From contig NZ_PJBF01000044.1 of NCBI RefSeq assembly GCF_002836505.1, positions 21,760 through 85,759 on the forward strand: a DNA stretch of 64,000 nt, written 5' to 3'. The notes below the pieces were generated by a model. It did no database searches and was not told the DNA's origin. It saw nothing but the letters and a program-made list of their open reading frames with translations. This stretch comes from Psychrobacter sp. Choline-02u-9 (lineage in GTDB: Bacteria; Pseudomonadota; Gammaproteobacteria; Pseudomonadales; Moraxellaceae). Below, in pieces: positions 1 through 9,375 of the stretch; the stretch's first letter is position 1, and each line of letters opens with the position of its first letter. The translations under genes and the position numbers were made by a program.

Positions 1-45
1 GAAAGGGTCGCTCGATTAGATACTGTAGTAACTAAAGTAGTAACC

Positions 46-87
46 AAAAATGATAAGGCTGCAACCATGCTGTCTTATCATTTTTTT
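46..87 (+). terminator. Rho-independent terminator of an off-window gene
   Basis: A 12-bp perfect stem (46-57 pairing with 74-85) with a 16-base loop is followed by T residues. The outer part of the stem is A/T only, so it could also work leftwards. It most likely ends a rightward gene that lies outside the window. Confidence 0.7.
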
Positions 88-305
88 GTCTTTATCGCTT
101 TTAACATTTGCGGATGACAGCTACTATTAATAGAGAATATCTATTAAAACTGCTATAGTGCCCATCGACGTATTTTTGTTTTTGTCCAAAAAATCGTACT
201 GGTTTTGCTCAAAATAACAGGCAAAATCATGGTAGTAAAGATTGTTCTCGACTTGGTCGTGCTGAGTGGTAGTATCATAGACCCAGTAACACACTTTAAT
301 TCGCA

Positions 306-359
306 AAGCTTATGAATGACAAACCCGATCATACTTATCTATTTCTTATTCATAAGCTT
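306..359. repeat. Perfect 12-bp inverted repeat upstream of the acyl-CoA synthetase gene
   Basis: AAGCTTATGAAT at 306-317 is repeated as its exact reverse complement at 348-359, 30 bases apart. It lies about 80 bases before the start codon. No T tract follows, so a terminator is unlikely; an operator or an mRNA leader hairpin is possible. The sequence ATAAGCTTATGAAT also occurs at 27812-27825 in the yeiH/LysR gap. Confidence 0.55.
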
Positions 360-439
360 CTGCTGTCAGCGATAATCATAAAAAATGGTGTTTCCATTAG
401 CATATTCAATGTTTTTAACAGTAACATTTAGGGAGAATT

Positions 440-2239
440 ATGACGGATAATATTAATAAAAAAACGACAGATAATAGCGCTGCAACTGACGATAAAGCCA
501 ATACTACTAACGACGTTTATCAAAGCAATGCGTTTCCTACTATGCCGACCATCGACAGTGATAGTCCGTGGCTGAGCGCTTATGAGCGCTATAGCATCGA
601 TGCTACTATCGAGATGCCAGAAGACAATACCTCTTTACTGGATGTGTTCGAGCGTAATTTTAGCCGTTATGGCCAAAAACCTGCCTATATCTGCATGGGC
701 TCATCGATTACTTTTAAGCAATTAGATCTATATAGTCGCCAGATTGCTAGCTATTTGCAGTCAATAGGACTGGTCGCAGGTGATAAAGTTGGAGTCATGA
801 TGCCCAATGTCTTGCAGTATCCAGTGGTCGCTTTGGGTATCATTCGTGCAGGGATGGTGTTGGTCAATGTAAACCCTCTATACACCAGCCGTGAGCTATC
901 ACATCAGTTGCATGACAGTGGTGCGAAAGCGCTATTTATTGTTGAAAACTTTGCCAAAACGTATCAAGAGGCCGAAGACAAAGGTCAGGTAGAGCATGTA
1001 GTCGTGTGTACCATTGGTGATATGCTAGGTACGATTAAAGGAGCTGTGGTTAACCTTGTGGCTCGTCATGTCAAAAAGATGATTCCTGCTTATGGCATAC
1101 CGAATAGCGTGAGTTTCAAGCATGCCTTAAATGCTGAGTCAGCCAGTAAGTACCAGCGCCCTGAGTTGAACTTAAGCGATGTGGCCTTGCTGCAATATAC
1201 CGGTGGTACGACAGGAGTAGCGAAAGGCGCAATGCTGTCTCATGGTAATCTAGTCGCCAACATGCTACAGGTCAGTGCGCTGATGAACAGTGCATTTGAT
1301 GATGATATAGATGGTAGAGATGTGATTTTGACCGCACTGCCGCTATATCATGTATTCTCATTTATGGTCTGCGGTATGTGTAGCATGTACCAAGGTTATG
1401 CCTCGCTACTCATTCCGAATCCGCGCGATCTTGATGGGCTTATCAAAGAGATGGCTAAATACAAGCCGGCGTTTATCCCTGCCGTGAATACTTTGTTTAA
1501 CGGCTTAGTACACAAAGATAACTTTGCTGATTTGGACTTTTCTAATCTAAAAGCATCTATCGGCGGCGGTATGTCAGTATTGCCTAGCGTAGCGAAAGAG
1601 TGGCACAAAATCACTGGCCTGCCTATCGTTGAAGGTTATGGTCTATCTGAGACATCACCTGTCGTAGCATTTAATCCGATGACTATTGCAGAATTTACCG
1701 GAAAAATCGGTATTCCTGCGCCTAGTACCGATATCGTACTCATTGATGATGACGAAAATATAGTAGCCATGGGCGATCGCGGTGAAATCTGCGTAAAAGG
1801 CCCACAGGTCATGATTGGTTACCAGAATCGTCCGAAAGAAACCGCTGAATCATTTACAGCTAGTGGTTACTTCAAAACTGGCGATATCGGCATCATGGAT
1901 GAAAAAGGCTTTATCAAAATTGTCGATCGCAAAAAAGACATGATTTTAGTCTCTGGTTTCAACGTCTATCCAAACGAAATTGAAGAGGCGATGAGTGAAC
2001 ATCCAGCAGTCGTAGAATGCGGTGCTATTGGTGTTCCAAACGATGATCGCGGCGAAGAGCCAAAGCTGTTTGTGGTCAAAAAAGGCAACGTGACTGAAAA
2101 AGAGCTACTAGAATATGGCAAAAAACAACTGACTGGCTATAAGCGCCCACGTCATATACAGTTCGTCGACGAATTACCAAAGTCGAACGTTGGCAAAATC
2201 CTACGTAAGGAATTGCGTAAGATGGAAGGGTTAGAATAG
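440..2239 (+). CDS. fadD: Long-chain fatty acid-CoA ligase (FadD-type)
   Basis: This AMP-forming acyl-CoA synthetase activates fatty acids with ATP and CoA, which feeds beta-oxidation and lipid synthesis. The protein has 599 residues. The ATP-binding motif YTGGTTGVAKG lies near residue 253, GYGLSETSP near 399 and the fatty-acyl-CoA synthetase signature beginning VDRKKDMI near 494. The lysine needed for adenylation is in KSNVGKILRK close to the C-terminus. The first 40 or so residues are a polar Asn/Asp/Thr-rich extension beyond the usual length of about 560. The start follows an AGGGA ribosome site. It is a single gene; the acyl-CoA dehydrogenase of the same pathway is at 42.2-45.1 kb. Other acyl-CoA ligase specificities cannot be excluded. 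Confidence 0.9.
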   Translation: MTDNINKKTTDNSAATDDKANTTNDVYQSNAFPTMPTIDSDSPWLSAYERYSIDATIEMPEDNTSLLDVFERNFSRYGQKPAYICMGSSITFKQLDLYSRQIASYLQSIGLVAGDKVGVMMPNVLQYPVVALGIIRAGMVLVNVNPLYTSRELSHQLHDSGAKALFIVENFAKTYQEAEDKGQVEHVVVCTIGDMLGTIKGAVVNLVARHVKKMIPAYGIPNSVSFKHALNAESASKYQRPELNLSDVALLQYTGGTTGVAKGAMLSHGNLVANMLQVSALMNSAFDDDIDGRDVILTALPLYHVFSFMVCGMCSMYQGYASLLIPNPRDLDGLIKEMAKYKPAFIPAVNTLFNGLVHKDNFADLDFSNLKASIGGGMSVLPSVAKEWHKITGLPIVEGYGLSETSPVVAFNPMTIAEFTGKIGIPAPSTDIVLIDDDENIVAMGDRGEICVKGPQVMIGYQNRPKETAESFTASGYFKTGDIGIMDEKGFIKIVDRKKDMILVSGFNVYPNEIEEAMSEHPAVVECGAIGVPNDDRGEEPKLFVVKKGNVTEKELLEYGKKQLTGYKRPRHIQFVDELPKSNVGKILRKELRKMEGLE

Positions 2240-2420
2240 TTTATATCTGACATTCTGTTGATAACGGTGGCGTAATGGCAGGAGCGAATCTTGCTATTGC
2301 GCCGTTGTCACGTTAGGATATCTTAAGATTTTAGTCGACTACATATCTATCAATGTGTTTACTAACGACTGATAGGTATTTTTATGACACTGCTTTTATA
2401 ACATTGTACTAGGAATTTTT

Positions 2421-3137
2421 ATGCGTATTGACAATCGTGAGCTTGACCAACTTCGCTCGATCAGCTTTGAGCGCCATTATACGAAGCATGCTGAAGGGTC
2501 AGTACTGGTAAGTTTTGGCGATACCAAAGTACTATGTACTGCCAGTGTAGAATCTGGTGTGCCGCGCTGGCTCAAGGGTAAAGGCAAAGGTTGGATCACA
2601 GCTGAGTATGGTATGTTGCCACGTGCGACCAACACGCGCAATCAGCGTGAAGCAGCTCGCGGTAAGCAGTCAGGTCGTACGCAAGAGATTCAGCGTTTGA
2701 TTGGTCGTAGCTTACGTGCCATGATTGATCTGAGTAAACTTGGTGAAAACACCATCTATCTTGATTGTGATGTGTTGCAAGCGGATGGCGGTACTCGTAC
2801 GGCGAGTATCACTGGTGCTGCGATTGCGCTTATCGATGCGCTAGAGAGTATCCAAAAGGCCAAGAAACTCAAAGCAGATCCGCTAATCGGACTGGTTGCT
2901 GCGGTTTCTGTTGGTATGAAAGATGGCGAAGCGTATCTTGATCTGAACTACGAAGAAGACTCTAGCTGCGATACCGATTTGAACGTTGTGATGACCCAAA
3001 AAGGCGAGTACATTGAGCTACAAGGTACTGCTGAAGAAAAGCCGTTCACTCGTGAACAAGCAGATGCTATGCTGTCGTTAGCTGAAAAAGGCATTGCTGA
3101 ATTGATTAAAATGCAACAGACGGCGCTTGGTTGGTAG
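2421..3137 (+). CDS. rph: Ribonuclease PH
   Basis: RNase PH is a phosphate-dependent 3'-5' exoribonuclease that trims the 3' ends of tRNA precursors and other structured RNAs in the cytoplasm, working as a hexameric ring. The 238-residue protein has exactly the length of the Escherichia coli enzyme. It carries the family blocks beginning [12 protein letters not shown], the phosphate-binding region with [31 protein letters not shown] and [18 protein letters not shown] ribosome site AGGAA precedes the ATG. The gene stands alone and is closed by a strong terminator at 3183-3215. There is no sign of the pyrE linkage seen in enterobacteria. Confidence 0.97.
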   Translation: MRIDNRELDQLRSISFERHYTKHAEGSVLVSFGDTKVLCTASVESGVPRWLKGKGKGWITAEYGMLPRATNTRNQREAARGKQSGRTQEIQRLIGRSLRAMIDLSKLGENTIYLDCDVLQADGGTRTASITGAAIALIDALESIQKAKKLKADPLIGLVAAVSVGMKDGEAYLDLNYEEDSSCDTDLNVVMTQKGEYIELQGTAEEKPFTREQADAMLSLAEKGIAELIKMQQTALGW

Positions 3138-3182
3138 ACTAGCGTTTAAATACAACACACTGTCTTTGTTTTTAGTGTCAAT

Positions 3183-3215
3183 AACTGCCTGTTAGCTGCT
3201 AATAGGCAGTTTTTT
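3183..3215 (+). terminator. Terminator of rph
   Basis: AACTGCCT at 3183-3190 pairs with AGGCAGTT at 3204-3211, a stem of 8 bp that runs into a run of T. It lies about 45 bases after the rph stop codon. Confidence 0.85.
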
Positions 3216-3255
3216 AATAGAAAATATTCGTACATTACGTAATAGGTAACAACAC

Positions 3256-3747
3256 ATGCTAAAGCTGACTGATGATGGCGCCAAAATCACCTTACAAGGG
3301 CAATCGAATGCTGCTGATAATGGCATGTTTTGGTTTGGTTCTGCATTATTGGTCGGGGCCGTAGCAGTCGCCATGGCGATGAGCCTATTGCCTGAGCGTC
3401 TAGCCATCGGTGCGCTTGCACTGCTTATCATTGGTAGCTTCATTTTTAATAAAAAGCGCCAACAGCATAAAAAAGCCATGAGCGGTATGATTAGCAGTGG
3501 CACATTATGGGTAAGGGCTGGCGAGTTGGTCCATGACAATCTAGGTAAGCGTGAGCATATTCATTTAACGGATGGTGATAAGATAACGCTGATTGGCGAG
3601 CAATTACAGATTGTCGATAGCAGTGACGTTCGCAAATATCATATTACTGGTTTCGAGAGTGCTCAAGAAGCAAAAGCTGCGAAAGCTATCTTAGAAGGGC
3701 AAGCGCTAACGAAACGCCATGTAAATATCAAAATGAAGAGTAATTAG
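3256..3747 (+). CDS. Hypothetical membrane protein with two adjacent hydrophobic helices
   Basis: I do not recognise this 163-residue protein. A polar N-terminus of about 22 residues is followed by two closely spaced hydrophobic segments (about residues 23-43 and 51-64), then a basic stretch KKRQQHKK and a soluble C-terminal domain of about 90 residues with alternating beta-type hydrophobic residues. This looks like a small cytoplasmic domain on a membrane hairpin. The base composition and codon use match the neighbours. It is separate from rph, which is terminated upstream, and no partner gene is adjacent. Confidence 0.65.
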   Translation: MLKLTDDGAKITLQGQSNAADNGMFWFGSALLVGAVAVAMAMSLLPERLAIGALALLIIGSFIFNKKRQQHKKAMSGMISSGTLWVRAGELVHDNLGKREHIHLTDGDKITLIGEQLQIVDSSDVRKYHITGFESAQEAKAAKAILEGQALTKRHVNIKMKSN

Positions 3748-4010
3748 TATCATTTTTCAGTTTCATACTCTATGAAAGCATAGCTACTATCCTCGTGCTA
3801 TCCAAACTTCAAACTCAAATATCATTTTAAATCTCACTCGACGCGCCTCTCCAATATTGTCATTCATCAGTATGTTTATACCGTCTATCACCTATCGCAG
3901 GCGAATAGTGCTTGCAGATTTGTGCGCAAATGGTTTATAAGTAGGATTATAAAATTTATCCTTCTTATTATTGATACTGTCATTGGGATCTAGTTGACAA
4001 GGAGTTAGTC

Positions 4011-4649
4011 ATGCTGCGTTTGTCTATACCGTCAGTTGCCGTGTCGTGCGGGTTTTTACTATTTACCTGCGGCATGGTAGGGCAAGCCCATGCAGATAGT
4101 ATGAGTATGCTTATCGCCCAAAAATCCATTCAACCAACGATGAATACGTCCTATCGTTATCCTGAGGTACAGCGTTCAGCACCTACAGTCTTACCAGCAT
4201 TTTTGTCAGGGAACTATGACAATGTTGATAGCGAGTACCTACCGCTGCTGAGCAATGCAGAGAAGCAAAGTAGTATGGCAGCACGTGATGTGGTCAGTAC
4301 CGCACGCAAAATGGCACTTAACGAGCGCACGATTATTCAGGGTGGCTGCTGGGACTATTTAAATGCTGTATTCAATCGGGCAGGGGTATCGCGTAATACC
4401 ATACACAAAGGCACTTATGCGCAAGGGCCCTATGCTAGTAGCAGTGAGATTGAAGCAGGCGACTGGCTCTATTATATCAATCATGGTTACAATGGCGTCG
4501 AGCATAGTGGACTGTTTGTCGGTTGGGTCGATGAGCGTGCCAAGCAGGCATTAATACTGAGCTATGTTGGCGAAAATCGCCGTGAACCAGCTCGTTATCG
4601 CGTTTATGATTTAAGTAATGTTTATCAAATTATGCGCCCTAGTGTTTAG
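4011..4649 (+). CDS. Secreted protein with NlpC/P60-like Cys/His arrangement
   Basis: The 212-residue protein starts with a signal peptide that probably ends at AHA-DS near residue 28, so it acts in the periplasm or outside. The C-terminal 100 residues show Cys113 in GGCWDY, then EAGDWLYY and His165 in HSGLFVGW. The order Cys, GDW and H-x-G-hydrophobic resembles the catalytic layout of NlpC/P60 or CHAP cysteine peptidases that cut peptidoglycan. This assignment is an inference, because the usual DCSG block is replaced by GCWDY. The region between residues 30 and 95 is polar and looks unstructured. The gene has an AAGGAG ribosome site and shares a bidirectional terminator with hemJ. Confidence 0.7.
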   Translation: MLRLSIPSVAVSCGFLLFTCGMVGQAHADSMSMLIAQKSIQPTMNTSYRYPEVQRSAPTVLPAFLSGNYDNVDSEYLPLLSNAEKQSSMAARDVVSTARKMALNERTIIQGGCWDYLNAVFNRAGVSRNTIHKGTYAQGPYASSSEIEAGDWLYYINHGYNGVEHSGLFVGWVDERAKQALILSYVGENRREPARYRVYDLSNVYQIMRPSV

Positions 4650-4693
4650 TGCTCTATATCTTCAGTTTGACAACATGTTTTATAAGTGAATAA

Positions 4694-4736
4694 AAAAGCG
4701 TCCGCAACTCATTGAAGTTAAGGACGCTTTTGTTTT
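4694..4736. terminator. Bidirectional terminator between the Cys/His protein gene and hemJ
   Basis: AAAAGCGTCC at 4694-4703 is the exact complement of GGACGCTTTT at 4722-4731. The stem has A residues on the left and T residues on the right, so it can serve both converging genes. Confidence 0.85.
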
Positions 4737-4761
4737 GTATATTTGATTGGTTTTTCTGATG

Positions 4762-5199
4762 CTAAAATGGTTTTACCACGACTAGAATCACGATAATCAC
4801 TAAGGCAAAAACAGGCACTTCGTTAAACCAGCGCCAGAATTTATGTGTTTTATAGTGTGGATTATCTATCAGCTTCTTACGATAAAAGCCGCAAGCGCCA
4901 TGATAGCCTGATAGCAGCACGACTAAGAGCAGTTTAACATGTAGCCAGCCTTGGGTTTTATAGACATCCCAGCCCAGCCCCAACATCCATAGACCAAAGA
5001 TCCATGTCGCTATCATCGAGGGTGTCATGATGCCGCGATATAACTTGCGCTCCATAATGATAAAGCGCTCTTGGCTGATAGTATCATCGCTCATCGCATG
5101 ATAGACAAACAAGCGCGGCAAATAAAATATCGCTGCAAACCAGCAGACCATAGAGATAATGTGCGCCGCTTTAATCCAGTTAAAATAATCTGCCATCAT
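4762..5199 (-). CDS. hemJ: Protoporphyrinogen IX oxidase, HemJ type
   Basis: HemJ is an integral membrane protein that oxidises protoporphyrinogen IX to protoporphyrin IX, the penultimate step of haem synthesis, in bacteria that lack HemG or HemY. The 145 residues fit the family. Four hydrophobic helices are visible. The family histidine in the first helix (IKAAHIISMVCWFA) and the block LYRGIMTPSM are present, as is the WLHVKLLLV segment. The start could be either of two adjacent ATG codons (5199 or 5196). The gene is next to bioB on the same strand with a 37-base gap, so the two may be cotranscribed. Haem supply also matters for the ccm genes at 51.8-55.3 kb. Confidence 0.9.
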   Translation of the reverse strand: MMADYFNWIKAAHIISMVCWFAAIFYLPRLFVYHAMSDDTISQERFIIMERKLYRGIMTPSMIATWIFGLWMLGLGWDVYKTQGWLHVKLLLVVLLSGYHGACGFYRKKLIDNPHYKTHKFWRWFNEVPVFALVIIVILVVVKPF

Positions 5200-5236
5200 A
5201 GTTTCTCTTGCTTAGCTTATATTTTTTAGCGTGGGC

Positions 5237-6400
5237 TTAATCTGCCAATACAACTTGTGTTTGATGACCATTCATCGCATCCATTACAGGCAGTACTTTA
5301 GGCGCTCTTGGTGCGGCAAACTGTTTGGTAAGGCCAAGCTCACGCATGAGTCTGTCGTCGCCTGATTGGCTTGAGTTGCCAGTAGTAAGAAGCTTGTCAC
5401 CATAAAAGAATGAGTTAGCACCTGCCATAAATGCCAAGGCTTGCTCAGAATCTGACAGACTTTCGCGGCCAGCAGATAGACGCACGTAGCTAGTCGGGCA
5501 GCAAATACGGGCGACCGCAATAGTGCGAATCCACTCAAGTACAGACAGCTGACCTTCGGCCAATACTTTGTCACCAATCGGTGTACCTGCAATAGGCACC
5601 AGTAAGTTGACTGGAATTGATTCAGGCGCTTTTGGCATTTTTAGCAGCTCGAGTACCCAATCGATGCGGTCATCACGGCTCTCACCCATACCAACGATAT
5701 TACCACTACAGACGTTAATGCCAGAGTTACGCACGTTTTCTATCGTATCTAAACGCTCATCATAGCTACGCGTGCTGACGACTTGTTCATAGTAGCTGCG
5801 CGAAGTATCTAGGTTATGGTTATAATAATCCAATCCTGCATCGGCCAACTGTGTTGCCTGATTGGTATCAAGCATACCCAGTGTCATGCAAGTCTCAAGA
5901 CCTAGTGCTTTCACTTCTTTAATCAGCTCAACCACATAAGGCATGTCCTTGGCACTTGGATGTTTCCACGCGGCACCCATGCAGAAGCGTGATGAGCCAC
6001 TGTTTTTGGCACGCTTGGCCGCTGCGATGACTTTATCAACTTCTATGCGTTTTTCTGCTTGTAGTTTGGTAGTGTCGCGATGATGGCCTGACTGTGAGCA
6101 GTAGCCGCAATCTTCAGGGCAATTGCCCGTTTTGATAGAGAGTAGCGTGCTGATCTGTACTTCATTGGCAGTAAAATGCTTTCTATGGATGGTTTGCGCT
6201 TGTAACAGCAAGTCCATTAGAGGTAAGTCAAACAGTTGCGCGATTTCTTCACGGCTATACGTGGTGGCAACTTTACTATCAGTTTGAGTCGCGTCTGTGG
6301 CTAGATTGGCCAAAAAATCACTGTTGGTCGTATCTGGCTGAGTGGCTACATCAGTTGGCTGGGTGGCGTCAGGTTCGGAGATGCTAAGCAATCCTGCCAT
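5237..6400 (-). CDS. bioB: Biotin synthase
   Basis: BioB is a radical SAM enzyme that inserts sulphur into dethiobiotin to make biotin. The [4Fe-4S] cluster motif CPEDCGYC gives cysteines 94, 98 and 101 in this 387-residue reading. The usual enzyme has about 346 residues. The extra length is a polar N-terminal extension of about 45 residues rich in Thr, Asp and Gln, ahead of the conserved [14 protein letters not shown]. The conserved GNIVGMGE and [10 protein letters not shown] blocks follow. The ATG at 6400 has an AAGGA ribosome site. No other bio genes are nearby, so the pathway is scattered. hemJ follows closely on the same strand. Confidence 0.96.
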   Translation of the reverse strand: MAGLLSISEPDATQPTDVATQPDTTNSDFLANLATDATQTDSKVATTYSREEIAQLFDLPLMDLLLQAQTIHRKHFTANEVQISTLLSIKTGNCPEDCGYCSQSGHHRDTTKLQAEKRIEVDKVIAAAKRAKNSGSSRFCMGAAWKHPSAKDMPYVVELIKEVKALGLETCMTLGMLDTNQATQLADAGLDYYNHNLDTSRSYYEQVVSTRSYDERLDTIENVRNSGINVCSGNIVGMGESRDDRIDWVLELLKMPKAPESIPVNLLVPIAGTPIGDKVLAEGQLSVLEWIRTIAVARICCPTSYVRLSAGRESLSDSEQALAFMAGANSFFYGDKLLTTGNSSQSGDDRLMRELGLTKQFAAPRAPKVLPVMDAMNGHQTQVVLAD

Positions 6401-6477
6401 AAGGTAAGTCCTTTTATAAGAATTAGAGGGTATTAAATAAAACCAATGTTTTTATCTATTGTCATTTATAAGGTAAC

Positions 6478-6513
6478 AAAAAAGGTTGCCGTATAGTATA
6501 CCGCAACCTTTTT
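6478..6513 (-). terminator. Terminator of the SCP2-domain gene
   Basis: AAAAAGGTTGC and GCAACCTTTTT form a perfect 11-bp stem with a loop that can itself pair (GTAT/ATAC). Read leftwards it ends in a T run. It separates the SCP2-domain gene from bioB, so bioB needs its own promoter in 6401-6477. Confidence 0.85.
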
Positions 6514-6645
6514 AGAAAATCAGAACACTGCTAGACAGTATGTATAATTGTCACAGTAGCGCACATAAATAGTAACTATACGTTTGGCTATCTAGTTCTA
6601 TATCATCCATTCTACCAATGCCTATCGCTCAGTGCATCATTCTTT

Positions 6646-7152
6646 TTATTTGCCAAGTTTGTGCTTGGCGATACCAACCCAATGCTCAGCAAGTTTCTGT
6701 GCTTTATAAGCGTAAGGTTTGGCTTTTTGAATATATGGTTTGCACTCTTCTGGGATAGCTGGAACGATATGCTTAGCAAGTTTGTTGAACCACATCATTA
6801 AGCTATAGTCGCCTTCAATGCTCAAGTTACCTTCTTGTACAGCAGTCATAAAGGCAGGCAAGCTACCTTTGGTTAGCAGTCTAACGCCAGTCATAGAATC
6901 TTTGAAAGTGATGGTCAAATCGGCTTCTTTTGCATGGCCGCTTTGTTGACTGAATTGTCCATTGTCAAAGCTAAAAGTGCGGGCGATATCAGACTCAGTA
7001 CTAGCAAACTCAATCGTAACTTGACGATCAGCGAATAATGCTTTGACATCTTCGTTATCGCTATCAGCTAACATAGACAAACGATAGCCAACAACAGCCA
7101 ATAAAGCATCTAATGGATCAGATTTGATATCTAATACAGGAACAGTAAACAT
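6646..7152 (-). CDS. SCP2 sterol-binding-domain protein
   Basis: The 168-residue protein contains a small SCP2-like lipid-binding domain (about residues 15-115), seen in the pattern VTIEF..., TFSFDNGQ, ADLTITFKDSMTG, LLTKGSLPAFMTAVQEGNLSIEGDYSLMMWF. Bacterial proteins with this fold include UbiJ, a ubiquinone-synthesis accessory factor, but no ubi gene is adjacent here, so I do not assign that role. The C-terminal 50 residues are basic and helical. The start at 7152 is chosen because AGGAG lies seven bases before it; an in-frame ATG nine codons upstream lacks such a site. Confidence 0.8.
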   Translation of the reverse strand: MFTVPVLDIKSDPLDALLAVVGYRLSMLADSDNEDVKALFADRQVTIEFASTESDIARTFSFDNGQFSQQSGHAKEADLTITFKDSMTGVRLLTKGSLPAFMTAVQEGNLSIEGDYSLMMWFNKLAKHIVPAIPEECKPYIQKAKPYAYKAQKLAEHWVGIAKHKLGK

Positions 7153-7358
7153 AGCAGAACTCCTAAAGAAATGAGGCATAAAAATAAAGCGTACTTTATA
7201 CCAGTTTTTATGACAAATATATAACTGGATTATAAACTATCACAGGGTGCCAACTCTTTAGGAGTTAAGTAGAGAGCGTTAAGTATCTTGTAACATTCGA
7301 TGTCACTGACGTAAGCAAGGTATTGATATAGACAAATAGAGGTATAAATAGGACGGTT

Positions 7359-7760
7359 TTAACGGAAACGTGGCTGATAGTTATCATCGTAGACAGGAGT
7401 GTGTTCGATATAACGTGCGGCTTCTAGCTCACGTTGCTGACTAACTGTCTGACTCACGTCATCATAGCGTAATGCCCGATATAGTACCCAAGCTGCCAAC
7501 GGTAACCAACTGATGCCCATAGCGATGATATAGCGATGCCATGACGATAGCTCCATCAACATAGGGCGACCGGCTAGTATATTTTGAATCAATTCAACGG
7601 TGAACCAGTAAGCCATACCGCCAAACAAATATAGCAGTAGCCAACGATATGACGACAAAGCTAGCACCATTACTAAACTGGCTAGCAGTCCATAACCAAG
7701 CCATGCCGCGCCGCTCCATGCCTCTACACCGATAAAAGAAAATATAGTCATTAACATCAT
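7359..7760 (-). CDS. Hypothetical small inner-membrane protein
   Basis: I do not recognise the family. The 133-residue protein has three or four hydrophobic segments (about residues 15-60 and 80-97) and a polar C-terminal tail of 35 residues ending QPRFR. The composition is Trp- and Tyr-rich in the membrane part. It stands between the SCP2-domain gene and the DUF368 gene on the same strand, with gaps of about 200 and 270 bases, so operon membership is unlikely. No catalytic motif is visible. Confidence 0.6.
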   Translation of the reverse strand: MMLMTIFSFIGVEAWSGAAWLGYGLLASLVMVLALSSYRWLLLYLFGGMAYWFTVELIQNILAGRPMLMELSSWHRYIIAMGISWLPLAAWVLYRALRYDDVSQTVSQQRELEAARYIEHTPVYDDNYQPRFR

Positions 7761-8028
7761 TCATCTCGCTATTCATAAGGTGAATTCCAATGAGACTATT
7801 ATGAGAGGTTATTGAGTAAAGCTGAAGAGGGTGCAGGCGACTTTGCGACAACCGTTGACGTTTGGTTTTTTGGCTTGTTTTGCGATATTTGATGGCTAGG
7901 TTTTAGGCTAAGCGCCGTAAGGTCAGGCGCTTATTTTGAGGAATATGGAAACGGTTTTGTTTGCTCGGGAGGGTGTTTGTTAGCTAGCAAAGTAAAATAG
8001 AAAACAGGATTGACAGTTTGCTAAATAT

Positions 8029-9024
8029 TTAGACTCGATTGGTACGATTACCCCACCACGATAATAGCGAAACTAGAATAGCACCGAGTAGCATAAGTCC
8101 TATTGTCGTTGACCACTGTGCGCCAGTAGGATATTGCCATGGCATGACATTATGGACGGCTTCAGTATTTAACGAGCCTAGCGCATCTACTTTCCATGGC
8201 CATACTTTTATTAGAGAGCCTGCAATAAAGCCTGTCAGCAATGCCAAGGTAGCTTGGTAATAATGCGAGAGTAGCCACTTAAGTGCGCGCGTGAATAACA
8301 ATAGCCCAGTCGCCATACCCGCAATGACTGTGAAAATAGCACTTAGATTCATCGTATCGACTGCTTCTAATACCGCATCGTAAGCGCCTAGCAATAGTAA
8401 AATAAAAGACCCTGATATCCCTGGTAGGATCATGGCACAAATAGCAATTGCCCCTGCAAAAAACAGATACGGTAAGCTAGGCGTGGTCGTAAGCAACGGC
8501 ATACTACTGATGACTACGGCGGCAATAAGTCCAGTCGCAAACAGTGCGACACGTCCTATATTCCAGCGCTTCATCTCACTGAGTAAGATAAATACCGTTG
8601 CAATGACCAGTCCAAAAAAGAATGACCAAATAAGCAATGGTTGGTTGTCCAATAAATGCTTAATGATACCGGCCAACGTCGCAAAGCTAGTGGCAATACC
8701 CAGTAGCAAACACAATAGAAACGTCGCGTCTACTTGTCGCCAAATCGCAGCGAACCCTTTAATACCACCTTCTTGTCGAAATATCGTCCAAAGATTGGGG
8801 CCGATACTGCCAAGCGCGTTAATCAAACGCTCGTAAATCCCTGCAATCAACGCAATAGTGCCGCCAGAGACGCCAGGTACGATATCAGCTGCTCCCATGG
8901 CCATACCTCTGACATAGATACCTACCAGCTGCTTTGGGCTATCAGTACGTACAGGTACCGTATCTTGCTCTAATGGCGTTGGCGCTGACGGCTGAGTTGG
9001 CCGTGGAGGTTGTGGTGCCGTCAT
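8029..9024 (-). CDS. DUF368 / PopT-like undecaprenyl-phosphate translocase
   Basis: The 331-residue polytopic membrane protein has the DUF368 signature GAADIVPGVSGGTIALIAGIYE near residue 42 and a second related block LPGISGSFILLLLGAYD in the C-terminal half, consistent with an internal repeat. DUF368 members (PopT) have been shown to recycle undecaprenyl phosphate across the membrane for cell-wall synthesis; that role here is by family. About ten hydrophobic segments are present, preceded by a Pro/Thr-rich N-terminus. The start at 9024 is preferred because AAAGGA is six bases upstream, whereas it touches the upstream ATG at 9030. Confidence 0.88.
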   Translation of the reverse strand: MTAPQPPRPTQPSAPTPLEQDTVPVRTDSPKQLVGIYVRGMAMGAADIVPGVSGGTIALIAGIYERLINALGSIGPNLWTIFRQEGGIKGFAAIWRQVDATFLLCLLLGIATSFATLAGIIKHLLDNQPLLIWSFFFGLVIATVFILLSEMKRWNIGRVALFATGLIAAVVISSMPLLTTTPSLPYLFFAGAIAICAMILPGISGSFILLLLGAYDAVLEAVDTMNLSAIFTVIAGMATGLLLFTRALKWLLSHYYQATLALLTGFIAGSLIKVWPWKVDALGSLNTEAVHNVMPWQYPTGAQWSTTIGLMLLGAILVSLLSWWGNRTNRV

Positions 9025-9375
9025 GGGCATTCCTTTATCATTTAAAAATAAGTGTTATCTGAAAGTAAGCATTAGCTAAAAATAAGTAGTATCTAAAAAT
9101 GAGTAATAACTAAAAACAGGCATTAGCTAAACATCAGTCTGCATAGCAGATTTTATTAATTATCATCACGTACTAAGGCATGTCTTTAATTCATTTAATA
9201 GTCATCTAACTGGTCTGAAAATGGCTAAATCTTGTCAGACATTGTCAAATAGCTGGTTAATATACTGATACTATCTACGCTACTTTTCTTGTTTAAGCCA
9301 CATCCTAAAGCATAAAAGCCAGATTAATGACAAAACATTAACCTAGCTTATGAAATGGCATAAAGCGTCCTGCAA
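9025..9375. other. Gap between serB and the DUF368 gene with degenerate 17-bp repeats
   Basis: There is no gene here. Nearest the DUF368 gene, five copies of a degenerate 17-bp unit run from 9045 to 9129. The rest is AT-rich with no clear hairpin. It should hold the promoter of the DUF368 gene and the 3' end of the serB transcript. Confidence 0.7.
9045..9129. repeat. Five-copy degenerate 17-bp tandem repeat
   Basis: Successive units begin AAAATAAGTGTTATCTG, AAAGTAAGCATTAGCTA, AAAATAAGTAGTATCTA, AAAATGAGTAATAACTA and AAAACAGGCATTAGCTA at 9045, 9062, 9079, 9096 and 9113. The period is exactly 17 bp with substitutions only. It lies in the leader of the DUF368 gene. Confidence 0.85.

Larger units (their letters stand above)
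1..439. other. Left-edge intergenic region
   Basis: No complete gene is visible before the acyl-CoA synthetase. The first 45 bases may hold the end of a gene lying outside the window, since a strong hairpin terminator follows at 46-87. The rest is AT-rich and presumably carries the promoter of the acyl-CoA synthetase gene; I see no convincing promoter boxes. It also contains a perfect 12-bp inverted repeat at 306-359, listed separately. Confidence 0.6.

Noticed and set aside
306..359. Terminator before fadD
   Set aside because: The stem is perfect but AT-rich with a 30-base loop and no T tract.
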